Numbered from the stretch's first letter, positions 24,641-33,232 are shown. The stretch: 64,000 nt of DNA from Streptomyces cynarae (GCF_025642135.1 NZ_CP106793.1:1526001-1590000); one strand, 5' to 3'. Numbers and translations: made by a program. Notes: generated by a model from the letters alone, not told the origin.

Positions 24641-25024
24641 TTACCTCACCAGGAGGCCCAGCAACCGCTCCGCCTCGGCCGCCGGGTCGGCGGTCAGCCC
24701 GGTGTGCACGGGCCCGGGCTGCACGACCGTGGAACGGGGCGCGATCAGCCAGCGGAAGCGACGCCCGGCGTCGTCGCTCGCCGCCTGCCCGGCCGCAGCG
24801 CCGCCCGCGCACACGCCCTCGACGGCAGTGAGCGCGGCCCGCACGCCCGCCACGTCCGCGTCCGGGTCGAGGGCCAGCAGTTTCCGCTCGTCGAGGTGCG
24901 TACGGGCGGCGACGAACGACTTGGCGCGGCAGTAGACCAGCACGCCCGCGTTGATGCACTCGCCGCGCTCGATCCGCGGTACGACCCGCAGCAGCGCGTA
25001 CTCGAAGACGTCCCGCTCGCTCAC
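24641..25024 (-). CDS. DUF3037 protein, partner of the HipA-like kinase
   Basis: 127 residues from GTG 25024. FEYALLRVVPRIERGECINAGVLVYCRA at the N-terminus is the DUF3037 signature, and KLLALDPDADV follows. Its start overlaps the stop of the upstream kinase gene as GTGA, which points to coupled translation and a shared function. The molecular role of DUF3037 is not known to me. Confidence 0.85.
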   Translation of the reverse strand: MSERDVFEYALLRVVPRIERGECINAGVLVYCRAKSFVAARTHLDERKLLALDPDADVAGVRAALTAVEGVCAGGAAAGQAASDDAGRRFRWLIAPRSTVVQPGPVHTGLTADPAAEAERLLGLLVR

Positions 25025-25794
25025 TTGTCCCCCTGACGGGTCTGAAGGCCCTGGATGCGTTCGTGGATGACGGCGGCGCGGGCGAGCAGCGGCCGCGCGT
25101 AGGCCCGTCGCAGCTCGTCCGGGGTCTCGAAGCCGGGCTCGCCGGTCAGCCACTCGTCCGGGATGTGCGCGGTCACCTCGGCCAGCAGTTCCTCGGTGAC
25201 GAGGGGCGCGAGGTCGGCGGCGGCACCCTTGACGTCCGGCGCGAAGGGGGCGAGGGCGTGGTCGGAGGCGTCGTAGGGGCGCGCGGCGGAGGTCTCGGCG
25301 CCGGGCCAGTTGTGGTGCCAGATCATGGTCGCGCCGTGGTCGATGAGCCACAGGTCGCCCTGCCTCATCAGCAGGTTGGGGTTGCGCCAGGAGCGGTCCA
25401 CGTTGCCCACCAGCGCGTCGAACCAGACGATCCTCCCGGCCTCCTTCGGCTCGACCCGGAACGCGAGCGGGTCGAAGCCGATCGCGCCACTCAGGAAGGC
25501 CATGCCGAGATTGAGGCCGCCGCTCGCCTTGAGCAGCTCCTGCACCTCCTGGTCGGGCTCGCCGAGACCCAGCACCGGGTCGAGGCCGAGGGTCACCAGG
25601 CCGGGTACGCGCAGGCCGAGCCGGCGGGCGAGTTCGCCGCAGACGACCTCGGCGACGAGCGTCTTCCGGCCCTGCCCGGCGCCGGTGAACTTCATGACGT
25701 AGGTCCCGAGATCATCGGCTTCGACGAGCCCCGGCAGCGAACCGCCCTCACGCAGCGGCGTGATGTAGCGGGTCACTGTCAGTTCTGTAAGCAT
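25021..25794 (-). CDS. HipA-family kinase-like protein
   Basis: 257 residues. It lacks the N-terminal domain of full HipA. DLGTYVMKFTGAGQGRKTLVAEV holds the putative ATP-binding Lys, FDALVGNVDRSWRNPNLL the catalytic Asp/Asn motif (canonical HxDRHxxN-like) and LWLIDHGATM the metal-binding Asp. These short HipA-like kinases occur widely in actinobacteria, usually with DUF3037. HipA proper phosphorylates glutamyl-tRNA synthetase in toxin-antitoxin systems; whether this protein is toxic is unknown. No HipB-type antitoxin gene is adjacent. Coupled to DUF3037 by a GTGA overlap. Confidence 0.85.
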   Translation of the reverse strand: MLTELTVTRYITPLREGGSLPGLVEADDLGTYVMKFTGAGQGRKTLVAEVVCGELARRLGLRVPGLVTLGLDPVLGLGEPDQEVQELLKASGGLNLGMAFLSGAIGFDPLAFRVEPKEAGRIVWFDALVGNVDRSWRNPNLLMRQGDLWLIDHGATMIWHHNWPGAETSAARPYDASDHALAPFAPDVKGAAADLAPLVTEELLAEVTAHIPDEWLTGEPGFETPDELRRAYARPLLARAAVIHERIQGLQTRQGDK

Positions 25795-25837
25795 TTCCCC
25801 AGGCTATCGGGTCCAACGGACTGTTGATCACAGTGCG

Positions 25838-27679
25838 TTACGAGCATGCGTCGTGCCGACGCCGTGCCGTCTCCCGGGGTTCGGCCGTCGCGGCCGGCCG
25901 GCCCGGGGCAGGGTTGTCGTACGCGGAACGAGGGCCGCCGCGCATCGCCGAGGCGAGTGCCGAGACCAGGGCCATGCCCGCCGCGACGCTGAAGACGATG
26001 GTCAGCCCGTGGTGGAACGGCCCGGAGACCAGCTGCGGGAAGAAGGTGTGGCCGGTCAGGGTGGCGCGCTGGGCCGCGGAGAGGTGGGCGAGGGTGCCGC
26101 CGGAGGAGAGCAGGTGCTCGACGGGGTTGTTGCCGAGGAAAGTGGCGAACAGCGTGCTCACCGGTGGCAGCGACGCCGCGTGCCCTGCCGCGTCGGCGGG
26201 CACGCCGTGTGCCGTCAGTCCGCTCATGAGCGCTGCGGGCAGCGATGAGGCCAGACCGGAGATCATCAGGGAGAAGAACACGCCGATGGACAGGGCGGTC
26301 CCCGAGTTCTGGAAGGTGGAGCGCATGCCGGAGGCGACGCCCCGGTACTCCGGCGGCACGCTGCCCATGATCGAGGACGTGTTCGGCGAGGAGAACATGC
26401 CCTGGCCCAGTCCGTTGAGCAGCAGCAGTGCCGCGAACAGCCCGTAGTCGAAGTCGACCGGCAGGGTGAGCAGTCCGAGGAAGGAGCCCGCGACGACGAC
26501 CAGGCCGACCGTGGAGAACACGCGGGCGCCGAACTTGTCCGAGAGGTAACCGGACAGGGGGCCCGCGATCAGGAAGCCCAGCGTCAGCGGCAGCATGAAG
26601 ATGCCCGCCCACAGCGGGGTGTCCTCGAACGCGTAGCCGTGCAGGGGCAGCCATATGCCCTGCAACCAGATGATGAGCATGAACTGCAGCCCACCGCGCG
26701 CGATCGCGGTCAACAGCGCGGCCAGGTTGCCCGCGGCGAACGCCCGCACCTTGAACAGGGCCAGCTGGAACATGGGCTCGGCGACCCGCGTCTCGACGTA
26801 GCAGAAGAGCAGCAGCAGGGCCCCGCCCCCGATCAGCCCGGCCAGCACCCACGGGTTGCCCCAGCCGGTGGCGCTGGAACCGTAGGGCTGGATGCCGTAC
26901 GTGATGCCGGCGAGCAGGATCCCGGCGCCGCCCGCGAACGTGATGTTGCCCAGCCAGTCGATGCGTCCGCGGCGGCCCGTCGCGGTCTCGCGCAGGCTCA
27001 GGTACGACCAGACCGTGCCGGCCACGCTGACCGGCACACTCACCCAGAACACCGCACGCCAGTCGACGGCGGCGAGCAGGCCGCCGGCGAGGAGCCCGAG
27101 GAACTGGCCGGCGAGCGCGGTGATCTGGTTGATGCCGAGGGCCGTTCCGCGCTGCCGGGCGGGAAAGGCGTCGGTGAGGATGGCGGCCGAGTTCGCGGTG
27201 AGCATGGAACCGCCGAACGCCTGCACGATGCGCCACAGGATCAGCCACAGAGCACCGGCCCCGGTCCGGAACGGATCGAGGGACAGCGCGATGGACGCGC
27301 AGGCGAAGACCAGGAAGCCGAGGTTGTAGATCCTGACGCGGCCGTACATGTCGCCGAGCCGGCCGAGGACGACGACGAGTACCGCGGACACCAGCAGATA
27401 GCCCAGGATCATCCAGAGCAGATAGCCGATGTTGCCCGGCGCCAGCGGGTCGAGTCCGATCCCACGGAAGATGGCGGGCAGCGAGATGATCACGATGGAG
27501 GCGTCCATCGTCGCGATCAGCACACCGAGCGTGGTGTTGGACAGCGCGACCCACTTGTAGCCGGGTCCCGCCGGGGCGTCACTCCGGCGCGCGGACCGCA
27601 GGGCGCGCAGCCCGGACGCGCCGGGCCCTTGCGCCTGGTCCCCGTTCCGGTCTCGGGTACGAGGGGCGCGCGCCATCAC
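25838..27679 (-). CDS. MFS drug exporter, 14-helix DHA2 type
   Basis: About 613 residues. ATMDASIVIISLPAIFRGIG (residues 55-74) is the first helix of DHA2 (EmrB/QacA-type) exporters, with GRLGDMYGR as the motif A loop and further helices; a large loop near 480-540 separates the last helices. Adjacent and overlapping MarR gene (stop TGA within GTGATG) suggests efflux of a toxic compound controlled by that repressor. Start is GTG 27679 or, more likely, ATG 27676. Confidence 0.9.
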   Translation of the reverse strand: MMARAPRTRDRNGDQAQGPGASGLRALRSARRSDAPAGPGYKWVALSNTTLGVLIATMDASIVIISLPAIFRGIGLDPLAPGNIGYLLWMILGYLLVSAVLVVVLGRLGDMYGRVRIYNLGFLVFACASIALSLDPFRTGAGALWLILWRIVQAFGGSMLTANSAAILTDAFPARQRGTALGINQITALAGQFLGLLAGGLLAAVDWRAVFWVSVPVSVAGTVWSYLSLRETATGRRGRIDWLGNITFAGGAGILLAGITYGIQPYGSSATGWGNPWVLAGLIGGGALLLLFCYVETRVAEPMFQLALFKVRAFAAGNLAALLTAIARGGLQFMLIIWLQGIWLPLHGYAFEDTPLWAGIFMLPLTLGFLIAGPLSGYLSDKFGARVFSTVGLVVVAGSFLGLLTLPVDFDYGLFAALLLLNGLGQGMFSSPNTSSIMGSVPPEYRGVASGMRSTFQNSGTALSIGVFFSLMISGLASSLPAALMSGLTAHGVPADAAGHAASLPPVSTLFATFLGNNPVEHLLSSGGTLAHLSAAQRATLTGHTFFPQLVSGPFHHGLTIVFSVAAGMALVSALASAMRGGPRSAYDNPAPGRPAATAEPRETARRRHDACS

Positions 27680-28143
27680 AGTTCCTCCGCGAGTCGATCG
27701 AGGAGCGGCAGCGCCGATGCGAGCGTCGCGCGTTCCTCCGCGGTGAACTCGTCCAGAACGACCGTCAGGCGCTGGACGGACTCGGAGCGCCGCTCCGCGA
27801 GCACGGCACGTCCCTCGTCGGTGACGGCCACGACGGCCCGCCGCCCGTCCTCCGCATCAGGCGCGCGACTGACGAGCCCGCGCTGTTCGAGAACGGCGAG
27901 CGTGCTCGCCATCGCCTGCGGACGTACGCGCTCCAGTTCAGCCAGGGATCCCGGGGAGTCGGGACCGTCGGCAGCGAGCCGCGCGAGCACCGACACACCG
28001 GAGAGCGTCACGTCCCCCACGGCGTGCGCCTGGCGCAGTCGCCGGGTGACACGGCCGACGGCGAGCCGAAGGTCGGACGCCAGTCGGGCGGTGTCGCTCG
28101 GACCACGGGTGTGCTCGCGACCTGCTTCCCCATCCACCTTCAT
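27676..28143 (-). CDS. MarR-family regulator of the MFS exporter
   Basis: 155 residues from ATG 28143. Winged-helix features: LSGVSVLARLAADGPDSPGS, SLAELERVRPQAMASTLAVLEQRGLVSRAPDAEDGRRAVVAVTDEG with the usual D-R wing. Its stop overlaps the MFS start (TGATG), so both are one transcript. A perfect 9-bp inverted repeat in the 63-base upstream gap is the likely self-operator. It probably releases DNA when a drug-like ligand binds. Confidence 0.88.
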   Translation of the reverse strand: MKVDGEAGREHTRGPSDTARLASDLRLAVGRVTRRLRQAHAVGDVTLSGVSVLARLAADGPDSPGSLAELERVRPQAMASTLAVLEQRGLVSRAPDAEDGRRAVVAVTDEGRAVLAERRSESVQRLTVVLDEFTAEERATLASALPLLDRLAEEL

Positions 28144-28145
28144 AG

Positions 28146-28195
28146 TTACTAACACTAGGTTTAGCAGTTTCACCTGATCAACCAATTGTTAGTAA
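28146..28195 (-). promoter_or_regulatory. Inverted repeat upstream of marR-MFS
   Basis: TTACTAACA (28146-28154) and TGTTAGTAA (28187-28195) are perfect reverse complements 32 bases apart. The AT-rich segment is striking in this GC background and lies directly in front of the marR start. It could hold one MarR site per arm or a promoter flanked by two half-sites. Confidence 0.6.
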
Positions 28196-28206
28196 TGGCG
28201 AACGGA

Positions 28207-30078
28207 TCAGCTCGTGACCGATGCCGGTGCGGGGGTGCGCCGTGGCCGCAGGGACAGGACACGTTCGGCGTGATGTTCCTCGTGGAGGTCGATGCGCCGG
28301 GCGGCGAGCAGGTGGCGCAGGCTGATGATGCCCTCCACCCGGGGGCGCTCGTCCCGCGTGACGACGAGCAGACGGCTGACGTCGTGCTGGGCCATGCGGT
28401 TGGCCAGAGCCCGCAGGGTCTCGTCGGGGTGGGCGGTGACCGCCGGGACGGCGAGGTCGCCGACGGGCGTGCGGTCGGAGGGATCGGCATGGATCATCCG
28501 GCTGCGGGTCACGACGCCGGCGAGGTCGCCATGGGCGTCGAGCACGGGGTAGAGGCGCTGGGCGAGCAGCCGGTCGCAGTCGCCGGCGTCGTGCGCCGCC
28601 CGCAGCAGTGCGGTGATCTCGCCCGCGGCGCGGTCGCTGTCGAAGGTGACCGCGGCCGGGGTCTCCAGTTGGCGGACGAGGTGGACCTCGAGCGGGTCGA
28701 CGGAGTACTCGCGGGTGAGGTGCAGTCCGCGCCGGGCGAGCTTCTCCGTCAGGACGGAGCGCTTGAGGAGGATGACCGAGAGCAGGTAGCCGGCCGACGC
28801 AGTGATCACCATGGGGATCAGGGCATTGATCTCGTGGGTGAGCTCCAGGCAGAAGACGATGCCGGTGAGCGGGGACCGCATCACGCCGCCGAGGACTCCC
28901 GCCAGTGAGACCAGGGCCCAGAAGCCGGGGCTGACGTGGGGGAAGACCAGGGCCTCGGCGGCCCCCAGGGCGCCGCCGACCATGAACATGGGGGCGAGCA
29001 CGCCGCCGGAGGTGCCCGAGCCGAGGGACAGGCCCCAGATGAGGGTCTTGACGACGAGGACACCGACGATCAGGCCCACCGTGGCGTGTCCGGTGAGCAG
29101 CCGGCCGATGACGTCATAGCCGACGCCGAGGGCGCTCGGTTCAATCAGACCCCCCACGCCGATGATCGCCCCGCCGATGGCGGGCCACCACATCCAGTGG
29201 ATGCGCAGGCGGGAGAAGAGGTCCTCGGAGAAGTAGACGAGGGCGGTCGCGCCCAGGGCGAGCAGTCCCGCCGCGGATCCGGCGACGACGCACAGGCCAT
29301 AGGCGTAGGGGGAGATGTGGTCGGGCACGTGCGCGCCGCCGAAGAGGGGTGCGGTACCGAGCAGCGGTCGGCGGACCAGGGTGGCGGTCACCGCGGCGAC
29401 GGCGACCGGCAGGTAGGAGCGGGGCCGCCATTCGAACAACAGCAGCTCGACGGCCAGCAGGATGGAGGCGAGAGGTGCGTTGAAGGTGGCGGCCATCCCC
29501 GCGGCGGAACCGGCGACGAGCAGTGCCTTGCGCTCGTCGGTGGTGACACGCAGGAACTGGGCCAGGAGGGAGCCGACGGCACCGCCGGTCATGATGATGG
29601 GGCCCTCGGCGCCGAAGGGCCCGCCGGTACCGATGGAAATGGCGGCCGACGTGGGCTTCAGGACGGCGACGCGGGGCTGCACCCGGCTGCCGCCCACCAG
29701 GATCGACTCGATCGCCTCGGGCATGCCGTGGCCCCGGATCTTCTCCGAGCCGTAACGGGCCATCAGACCGATGACCAGACCGCCGATCACGGGCATCACC
29801 AGCAGCAGCCATCGGTGCGCAGTGCCGGCTGGTACCGCGGTGCCGAAGCCGAACCGCCAACGGAAACTGAGATCGGTGATCAGCGCGATCAGCTTGAGCA
29901 GACCGGCGGCGACGAGGGCCGCGGCGGCGCCGACGGGCGCGGCCAGGGCGGTGATCAGCAGGACGCGGGTCTGTACCTGGAAATCGCCCAGATGCGGAAT
30001 CTTCACGGCGGCATGGGGAGGCCGGTCATCGAGCGGTGGGGCGCTCGACCGGGATCTGGTGGATATGGACGCGGACAT
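28207..30078 (-). CDS. ClC-family chloride channel with C-terminal CBS pair
   Basis: 623 residues from ATG 30078 behind GGAGGT. Membrane part: GHGMPEAIES (about 107-116, the GSGIP-type motif), GTGGPFGAEGPIIMTGG with the gating Glu (GxEGP motif), and GSGTSGGVLAPMFMVGG (GIFAP-type motif). Two CBS domains follow, from about residue 480 to 600 (LYPVLDAHGDLAGVV; then LLVVTRDERPRVEGIISLRHLLAA). Such proteins are Cl-/H+ exchangers or channels regulated by the CBS pair. It lies 63 bases upstream of the marR gene on the same strand. A longer start at 30189 adds a low-complexity leader. Confidence 0.92.
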   Translation of the reverse strand: MSASISTRSRSSAPPLDDRPPHAAVKIPHLGDFQVQTRVLLITALAAPVGAAAALVAAGLLKLIALITDLSFRWRFGFGTAVPAGTAHRWLLLVMPVIGGLVIGLMARYGSEKIRGHGMPEAIESILVGGSRVQPRVAVLKPTSAAISIGTGGPFGAEGPIIMTGGAVGSLLAQFLRVTTDERKALLVAGSAAGMAATFNAPLASILLAVELLLFEWRPRSYLPVAVAAVTATLVRRPLLGTAPLFGGAHVPDHISPYAYGLCVVAGSAAGLLALGATALVYFSEDLFSRLRIHWMWWPAIGGAIIGVGGLIEPSALGVGYDVIGRLLTGHATVGLIVGVLVVKTLIWGLSLGSGTSGGVLAPMFMVGGALGAAEALVFPHVSPGFWALVSLAGVLGGVMRSPLTGIVFCLELTHEINALIPMVITASAGYLLSVILLKRSVLTEKLARRGLHLTREYSVDPLEVHLVRQLETPAAVTFDSDRAAGEITALLRAAHDAGDCDRLLAQRLYPVLDAHGDLAGVVTRSRMIHADPSDRTPVGDLAVPAVTAHPDETLRALANRMAQHDVSRLLVVTRDERPRVEGIISLRHLLAARRIDLHEEHHAERVLSLRPRRTPAPASVTS

Positions 30079-30329
30079 GGCACCTCCGGTGAAGGGGACG
30101 GCAGGGGCTTGCAGTGGCACGGCGGCCTGCTCGGCGGTTCCCGAGGCGTGCCGCCGGCGGGGCCCGGCGGGCACGGGAAGGGCGGGCACGGGAAGGGCGG
30201 GCGACGCTGCCCGCGAGGTCGCTGGCTCGGGGAACGAGGCGGACCCGAGCCGGGATCCGGCCCGCTCCGGCAGGGAAGACGGACGCGCCTCGTTGCGCGT
30301 CCGTCACCGGTGACGAGGCGGGGCGTCGC

Positions 30330-30584
30330 TCACCTCAGCGGAGGGCGGGCGGACACCACGCGGCCGGGGCGCAGGACGCGGATCGTGCGCCCCGCGCATA
30401 CCCGGCAGGTGTTGTCCGTGAGCGGGGATGGCACCCTCGGACCGCCTGTGACGCGGTACTCGGCGCACCAGCGTCCATCGGCGTCCCGGACGTGCCGGAT
30501 CTCGTACTCGCCCTCCCAGGCGTGCCCGCAGCGCAGGCACACGAACGAATAGGCTTCGTGTATCGGCTCGGTTTTCATGGTCAT
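30330..30584 (-). CDS. Small zinc-ribbon-like protein
   Basis: 84 residues from ATG 30584 (or 30578). Two Cys pairs, FVCLRCGHAW and later NTCRVCAG with HVRDADGRWC between, suggest a zinc ribbon. A divergent MarR gene lies 131 bases away with a perfect operator between them, so control by that MarR is likely. Function unknown. Confidence 0.7.
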   Translation of the reverse strand: MTMKTEPIHEAYSFVCLRCGHAWEGEYEIRHVRDADGRWCAEYRVTGGPRVPSPLTDNTCRVCAGRTIRVLRPGRVVSARPPLR

Positions 30585-30635
30585 CACCCTTGCCGCCGTA
30601 ACCGTCACGCCCGCCCGGCCGGTGTCGACGACTCT

Positions 30636-30656
30636 ACCATTGCAGTCTGCAATGGT
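30636..30656. promoter_or_regulatory. Perfect operator palindrome between MarR and the zinc-ribbon gene
   Basis: ACCATTGCA and TGCAATGGT are exact reverse complements with 3 bases between. The site sits between divergent genes, about 60 bases from the MarR start, where both promoters could be covered. This is the expected length and symmetry for a MarR dimer site. Confidence 0.8.
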
Positions 30657-30715
30657 CACCAAGGGTGAGCGAGTGGGGCGGGCCGTCGAAGCGGAGACGG
30701 CGAAGCGAGGAGTCC

Positions 30716-31282
30716 ATGGCTCAGCACGAGCACGGCGTGGAGCGACCCCTGGAGGATCCGGCACCCCCCGACGAGGGAGCGGACCGCGAGGCGGAACAGG
30801 TCACCCTGGCGGTCATGGCCGCCTCCCGGCTCATCGTCGCGCTGTCCGCCCGCGCCCTCGCCTCGGTCGACGTGTCCCTCACCCTGCCTCAATTGCGCTC
30901 GCTGGTAGCGCTGCACACCTGCGGCCCGATCAACCTGGCGGCCATGGCCGCCACCCTGGGCGTCAACTCCTCCACGGCCCTGCGCATGGTCGAGCGCCTC
31001 GAATCCCTCGGCCTCATCGACCGACGGGTCAACCCCGACAACCGCCGCCAGGTCGTCCTGCGGCTGACGTCCGCGGGCGGGGAGCTGGTCGACCGGGTCC
31101 TCAGCCACCGACGTGCGGAGATCCGCGCCCTGGTCGAGCGCCTGCCGGCACAGCAACGCGCCGGTCTGCTCCCGGCGCTGAGAGCACTGACCGCCGCCGC
31201 GGACGACCTGGGGCTGGACCTGATGGACGAAACCAGCCGCCTGGCCGGCCTCGTCGACAACCCGCTCAACCCCGCCCCATAG
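30716..31282 (+). CDS. MarR-family transcriptional regulator
   Basis: 188 residues from ATG 30716, with GAGGAG upstream. LTLPQLRSLVALHTCGPINLAAMAATLGVNSSTALRMVERLESLGLIDRRVNPDNRRQ is a MarR helix-turn-helix plus the D-R wing. Long charged N-terminus. It faces a small zinc-ribbon gene across a perfect operator. The next minus-strand gene beyond the zinc-ribbon gene is the ClC channel, which could also be a target. Confidence 0.88.
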   Translation: MAQHEHGVERPLEDPAPPDEGADREAEQVTLAVMAASRLIVALSARALASVDVSLTLPQLRSLVALHTCGPINLAAMAATLGVNSSTALRMVERLESLGLIDRRVNPDNRRQVVLRLTSAGGELVDRVLSHRRAEIRALVERLPAQQRAGLLPALRALTAAADDLGLDLMDETSRLAGLVDNPLNPAP

Positions 31283-31346
31283 AGGCAGTCCCGGCGCAGG
31301 CCGGAGCGGCCGGAGGGGGTCGTCTGTCCATCTGACAGCGGAACGA

Positions 31347-31365
31347 CAGGCGTGTTTTACGCCTG
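31347..31365 (+). terminator. Hairpin after the MarR gene
   Basis: CAGGCGT and ACGCCTG form a perfect 7-bp stem around GTTTT, 65 bases after the marR stop. A possible terminator. Confidence 0.45.
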
Positions 31366-31428
31366 GCTCATCCCGGACAGGTCAGGATCTCGACGGGGTC
31401 TGAACGGTCGGTGCCCGCAGACCGTACC

Positions 31429-31446
31429 TCCGTACAGATTTACGGA
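31429..31446 (+). promoter_or_regulatory. Inverted repeat upstream of the Rieske lipoprotein gene
   Basis: TCCGTA and TACGGA are exact reverse complements separated by CAGATT, 25 bases before the ATG. A possible operator; a nearby ACCGTACCTCCGTA adds a direct repeat. Confidence 0.35.
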
Positions 31447-31470
31447 ACGTCCGTGGAAGGGAACGTCAGC

Positions 31471-31968
31471 ATGACCAGCGAATCGCTTCAACCCGTCTCG
31501 GCGCCTGCCCGCCGTACCGTCATGGCGGCGGCCGGCGTGACGGGGCTCGCCGTCGCGCTGACCGCGTGCGGAGGCTCGGACGACAAGTCGTCGTCGAGCA
31601 CGTCCGGTTCACAGGACAACAGCAACACCGCGAGCACCGCCACCACGGGCGGGGGCGGCTCCGCCGCGGCCGGTTCCGACGGCACGGCCCTGGCGAAGAC
31701 CTCGGACATCCCCGAGGGCGGCGGCAAGGTCTTCGCCGACCAGGGCGTGGTGGTGACCCAGCCGTCGGCGGGCACGTTCAAGGCGTTCTCCTCCAAGTGC
31801 ACCCACGCGGGTTGCGCGGTGAAGGACATCTCGAACGGTGTGATCAACTGCCCGTGCCACGGCAGCCAGTTCTCCGCGACCGACGGCAGCGTGAAGAAGG
31901 GCCCGGCGACCCAGCCCCTGCCCGCCGCGAAGATCACCGTCTCCGGCGACGAGATCAAGCTGGCCTGA
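31471..31968 (+). CDS. Rieske [2Fe-2S] lipoprotein
   Basis: 165 residues from ATG 31471. The N-terminus has Arg14-Arg15 then a hydrophobic stretch ending ALTACGG, a Tat-like signal with a lipobox (acceptor Cys33). A Ser/Thr/Gly linker follows. The C-terminal Rieske domain binds the cluster with Cys110, His112 (CTH), Cys127 and His130 (CPCH), and Cys115 and Cys129 can form the usual disulfide. This is a membrane-anchored, extracytoplasmic electron-transfer protein. The Tat route fits folding of the cluster before export. A good Shine-Dalgarno precedes it. It stands alone, with a convergent isochorismatase-like gene 7 bases away. Confidence 0.92.
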   Translation: MTSESLQPVSAPARRTVMAAAGVTGLAVALTACGGSDDKSSSSTSGSQDNSNTASTATTGGGGSAAAGSDGTALAKTSDIPEGGGKVFADQGVVVTQPSAGTFKAFSSKCTHAGCAVKDISNGVINCPCHGSQFSATDGSVKKGPATQPLPAAKITVSGDEIKLA

Positions 31969-31974
31969 CCTCCG

Positions 31975-32625
31975 CTAATCGCCCACCGCCGGACGCGGTG
32001 GTGCGAGGCAGGTCAGCAGCTCGTCGGTGGTCGTGACGGTGGCGACCAGGGAGAGGGTGTTGCGGATCATCGCGGGGGTGTAGTCGGCGGGCACCCCCGC
32101 GATGGCGTCCGCGGGCACGACGGCTGTGTAGCCGCGGTTGACGGCGTCGAACACCGCGTTCGGGATCGCGACGTTGGCCGAGACGCCGGTGACGATCAGG
32201 GTGCGGCAGCCCAGGTTGCGCAGCAGTGCGTCGACCTCGGTGCCCGCGAGGGGCGACAGTCCGTGCAGCCGGCGGACGACGAGGTCCTCTTCCCGCACCT
32301 CGATGGGCGCGACGACCCGTACCGCCCTGGTGCCGGTCAGCTGCTGGACGGGCAGCCGTTCGGCCGCGTGGAACAAGCGGGCGTTGCGGCTGGCACCGCG
32401 GCCGTCCGGGCGGCGTTCGGCGATCGCGTGGATCACCTGTACCCCGCCCTCGTGGGCGGCGGCGACCAGCCGGGCGACGTTGGCGAGCACCCCCGAGGAG
32501 CACGCCTCGCGGGCCAGTTCGGGCAGCGCGCCGTCCGGGCCGAGGACACCGTGCTGGCACTCGACGGTGAGCAGCACCGTGGCCGGAAGGTCCAGGAGGT
32601 CTTTGAGGTGTTCGCGCGACGGCAT
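31975..32625 (-). CDS. Isochorismatase-like protein lacking canonical catalytic residues
   Basis: 216 residues with the cysteine-hydrolase fold: TVLLTVECQHGVLG at the start, VVRRLHGLSPLAGTEVDALLRNLG in the middle and LIVTGVSANVAIPNAVFDAVNRGY in the active-site region. In active members the residues are Asp, Lys and Cys; here the first is Glu22 and the Cys position is Ala153, and the Lys region has Arg118-Arg119. Hydrolysis by the usual Cys mechanism is therefore unlikely. It could act without hydrolysis or use a different mechanism. ATG start at 32625, single gene. Confidence 0.8.
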   Translation of the reverse strand: MPSREHLKDLLDLPATVLLTVECQHGVLGPDGALPELAREACSSGVLANVARLVAAAHEGGVQVIHAIAERRPDGRGASRNARLFHAAERLPVQQLTGTRAVRVVAPIEVREEDLVVRRLHGLSPLAGTEVDALLRNLGCRTLIVTGVSANVAIPNAVFDAVNRGYTAVVPADAIAGVPADYTPAMIRNTLSLVATVTTTDELLTCLAPPRPAVGD

Positions 32626-32713
32626 GGCTCCCCCTGTCGTCGACGGTCCGAGGCGGCGAGGCTAACGACCATTGCGGACGGACGGAAGACCGCCCATTCT
32701 TTTCTGACGTGAT

Positions 32714-32732
32714 GTCAGAGGATCTCTCTGAC
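32714..32732 (+). promoter_or_regulatory. Inverted repeat upstream of the FMN-barrel gene
   Basis: GTCAGAG and CTCTGAC are reverse complements, 5 bases apart, within a longer region with TGACGTGATGTCA just before. They precede the gene at 32759. A candidate operator. Confidence 0.45.
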
Positions 32733-32758
32733 ACGACGTGGGAGAAGGAGGGGGCCGC

Positions 32759-33226
32759 ATGACCGTCACCACGCAGCGCCGGGGCCGGAAGATCATGATG
32801 ACACCGGGTGAGCTGGACGAGTTCCTCGCCGGCCAGCGCACCTGCCGCGTGGCGACCGTGTCCGCCGACGGCGCTCCGCACGTCAGCGCCCTGTGGTACG
32901 TCTGGGACGGCACCTCGCTGTGGCTGTACTCGGTAGTGCGCAGCAAGCGCTGGGCGGATCTGCGCCGCGATCGACGGATCGCCGTCGTGGTGGACACGGG
33001 CGAGGAGTACGACCAGCTGCGGGGCGCCGAGCTGTCCGGCACGGCGGAGTTCGTCGGCGAGATACCGCGCACCGGGGAGCTGTGCGCGGAACTCGACGTG
33101 CCGGAGATGCTGTTCGCCCGAAAGAACTTCGGCCTGGAGGAGATGCCGCACGACGGCCGCCACGCCTGGATCCGGCTGACCCCGACGAAGATCGTCTCCT
33201 GGGACTTCCGCAAGCTGGGCGGGTAG
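32759..33226 (+). CDS. Pyridoxamine 5'-phosphate oxidase-like (F420/FMN split-barrel) protein
   Basis: 155 residues from ATG 32759 behind GAAGGAGG. CRVATVSADGAPHVSALWYVWDGTSLWLYS and KRWADLRRDRRIAVVVDTGEEYDQLRG match small split-barrel proteins of the PNPOx-like group that use FMN or F420. Cofactor and substrate are unknown. The gene is convergent with a LysR gene 6 bases beyond its stop. Confidence 0.82.
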   Translation: MTVTTQRRGRKIMMTPGELDEFLAGQRTCRVATVSADGAPHVSALWYVWDGTSLWLYSVVRSKRWADLRRDRRIAVVVDTGEEYDQLRGAELSGTAEFVGEIPRTGELCAELDVPEMLFARKNFGLEEMPHDGRHAWIRLTPTKIVSWDFRKLGG

Positions 33227-33232
33227 GCTCCC

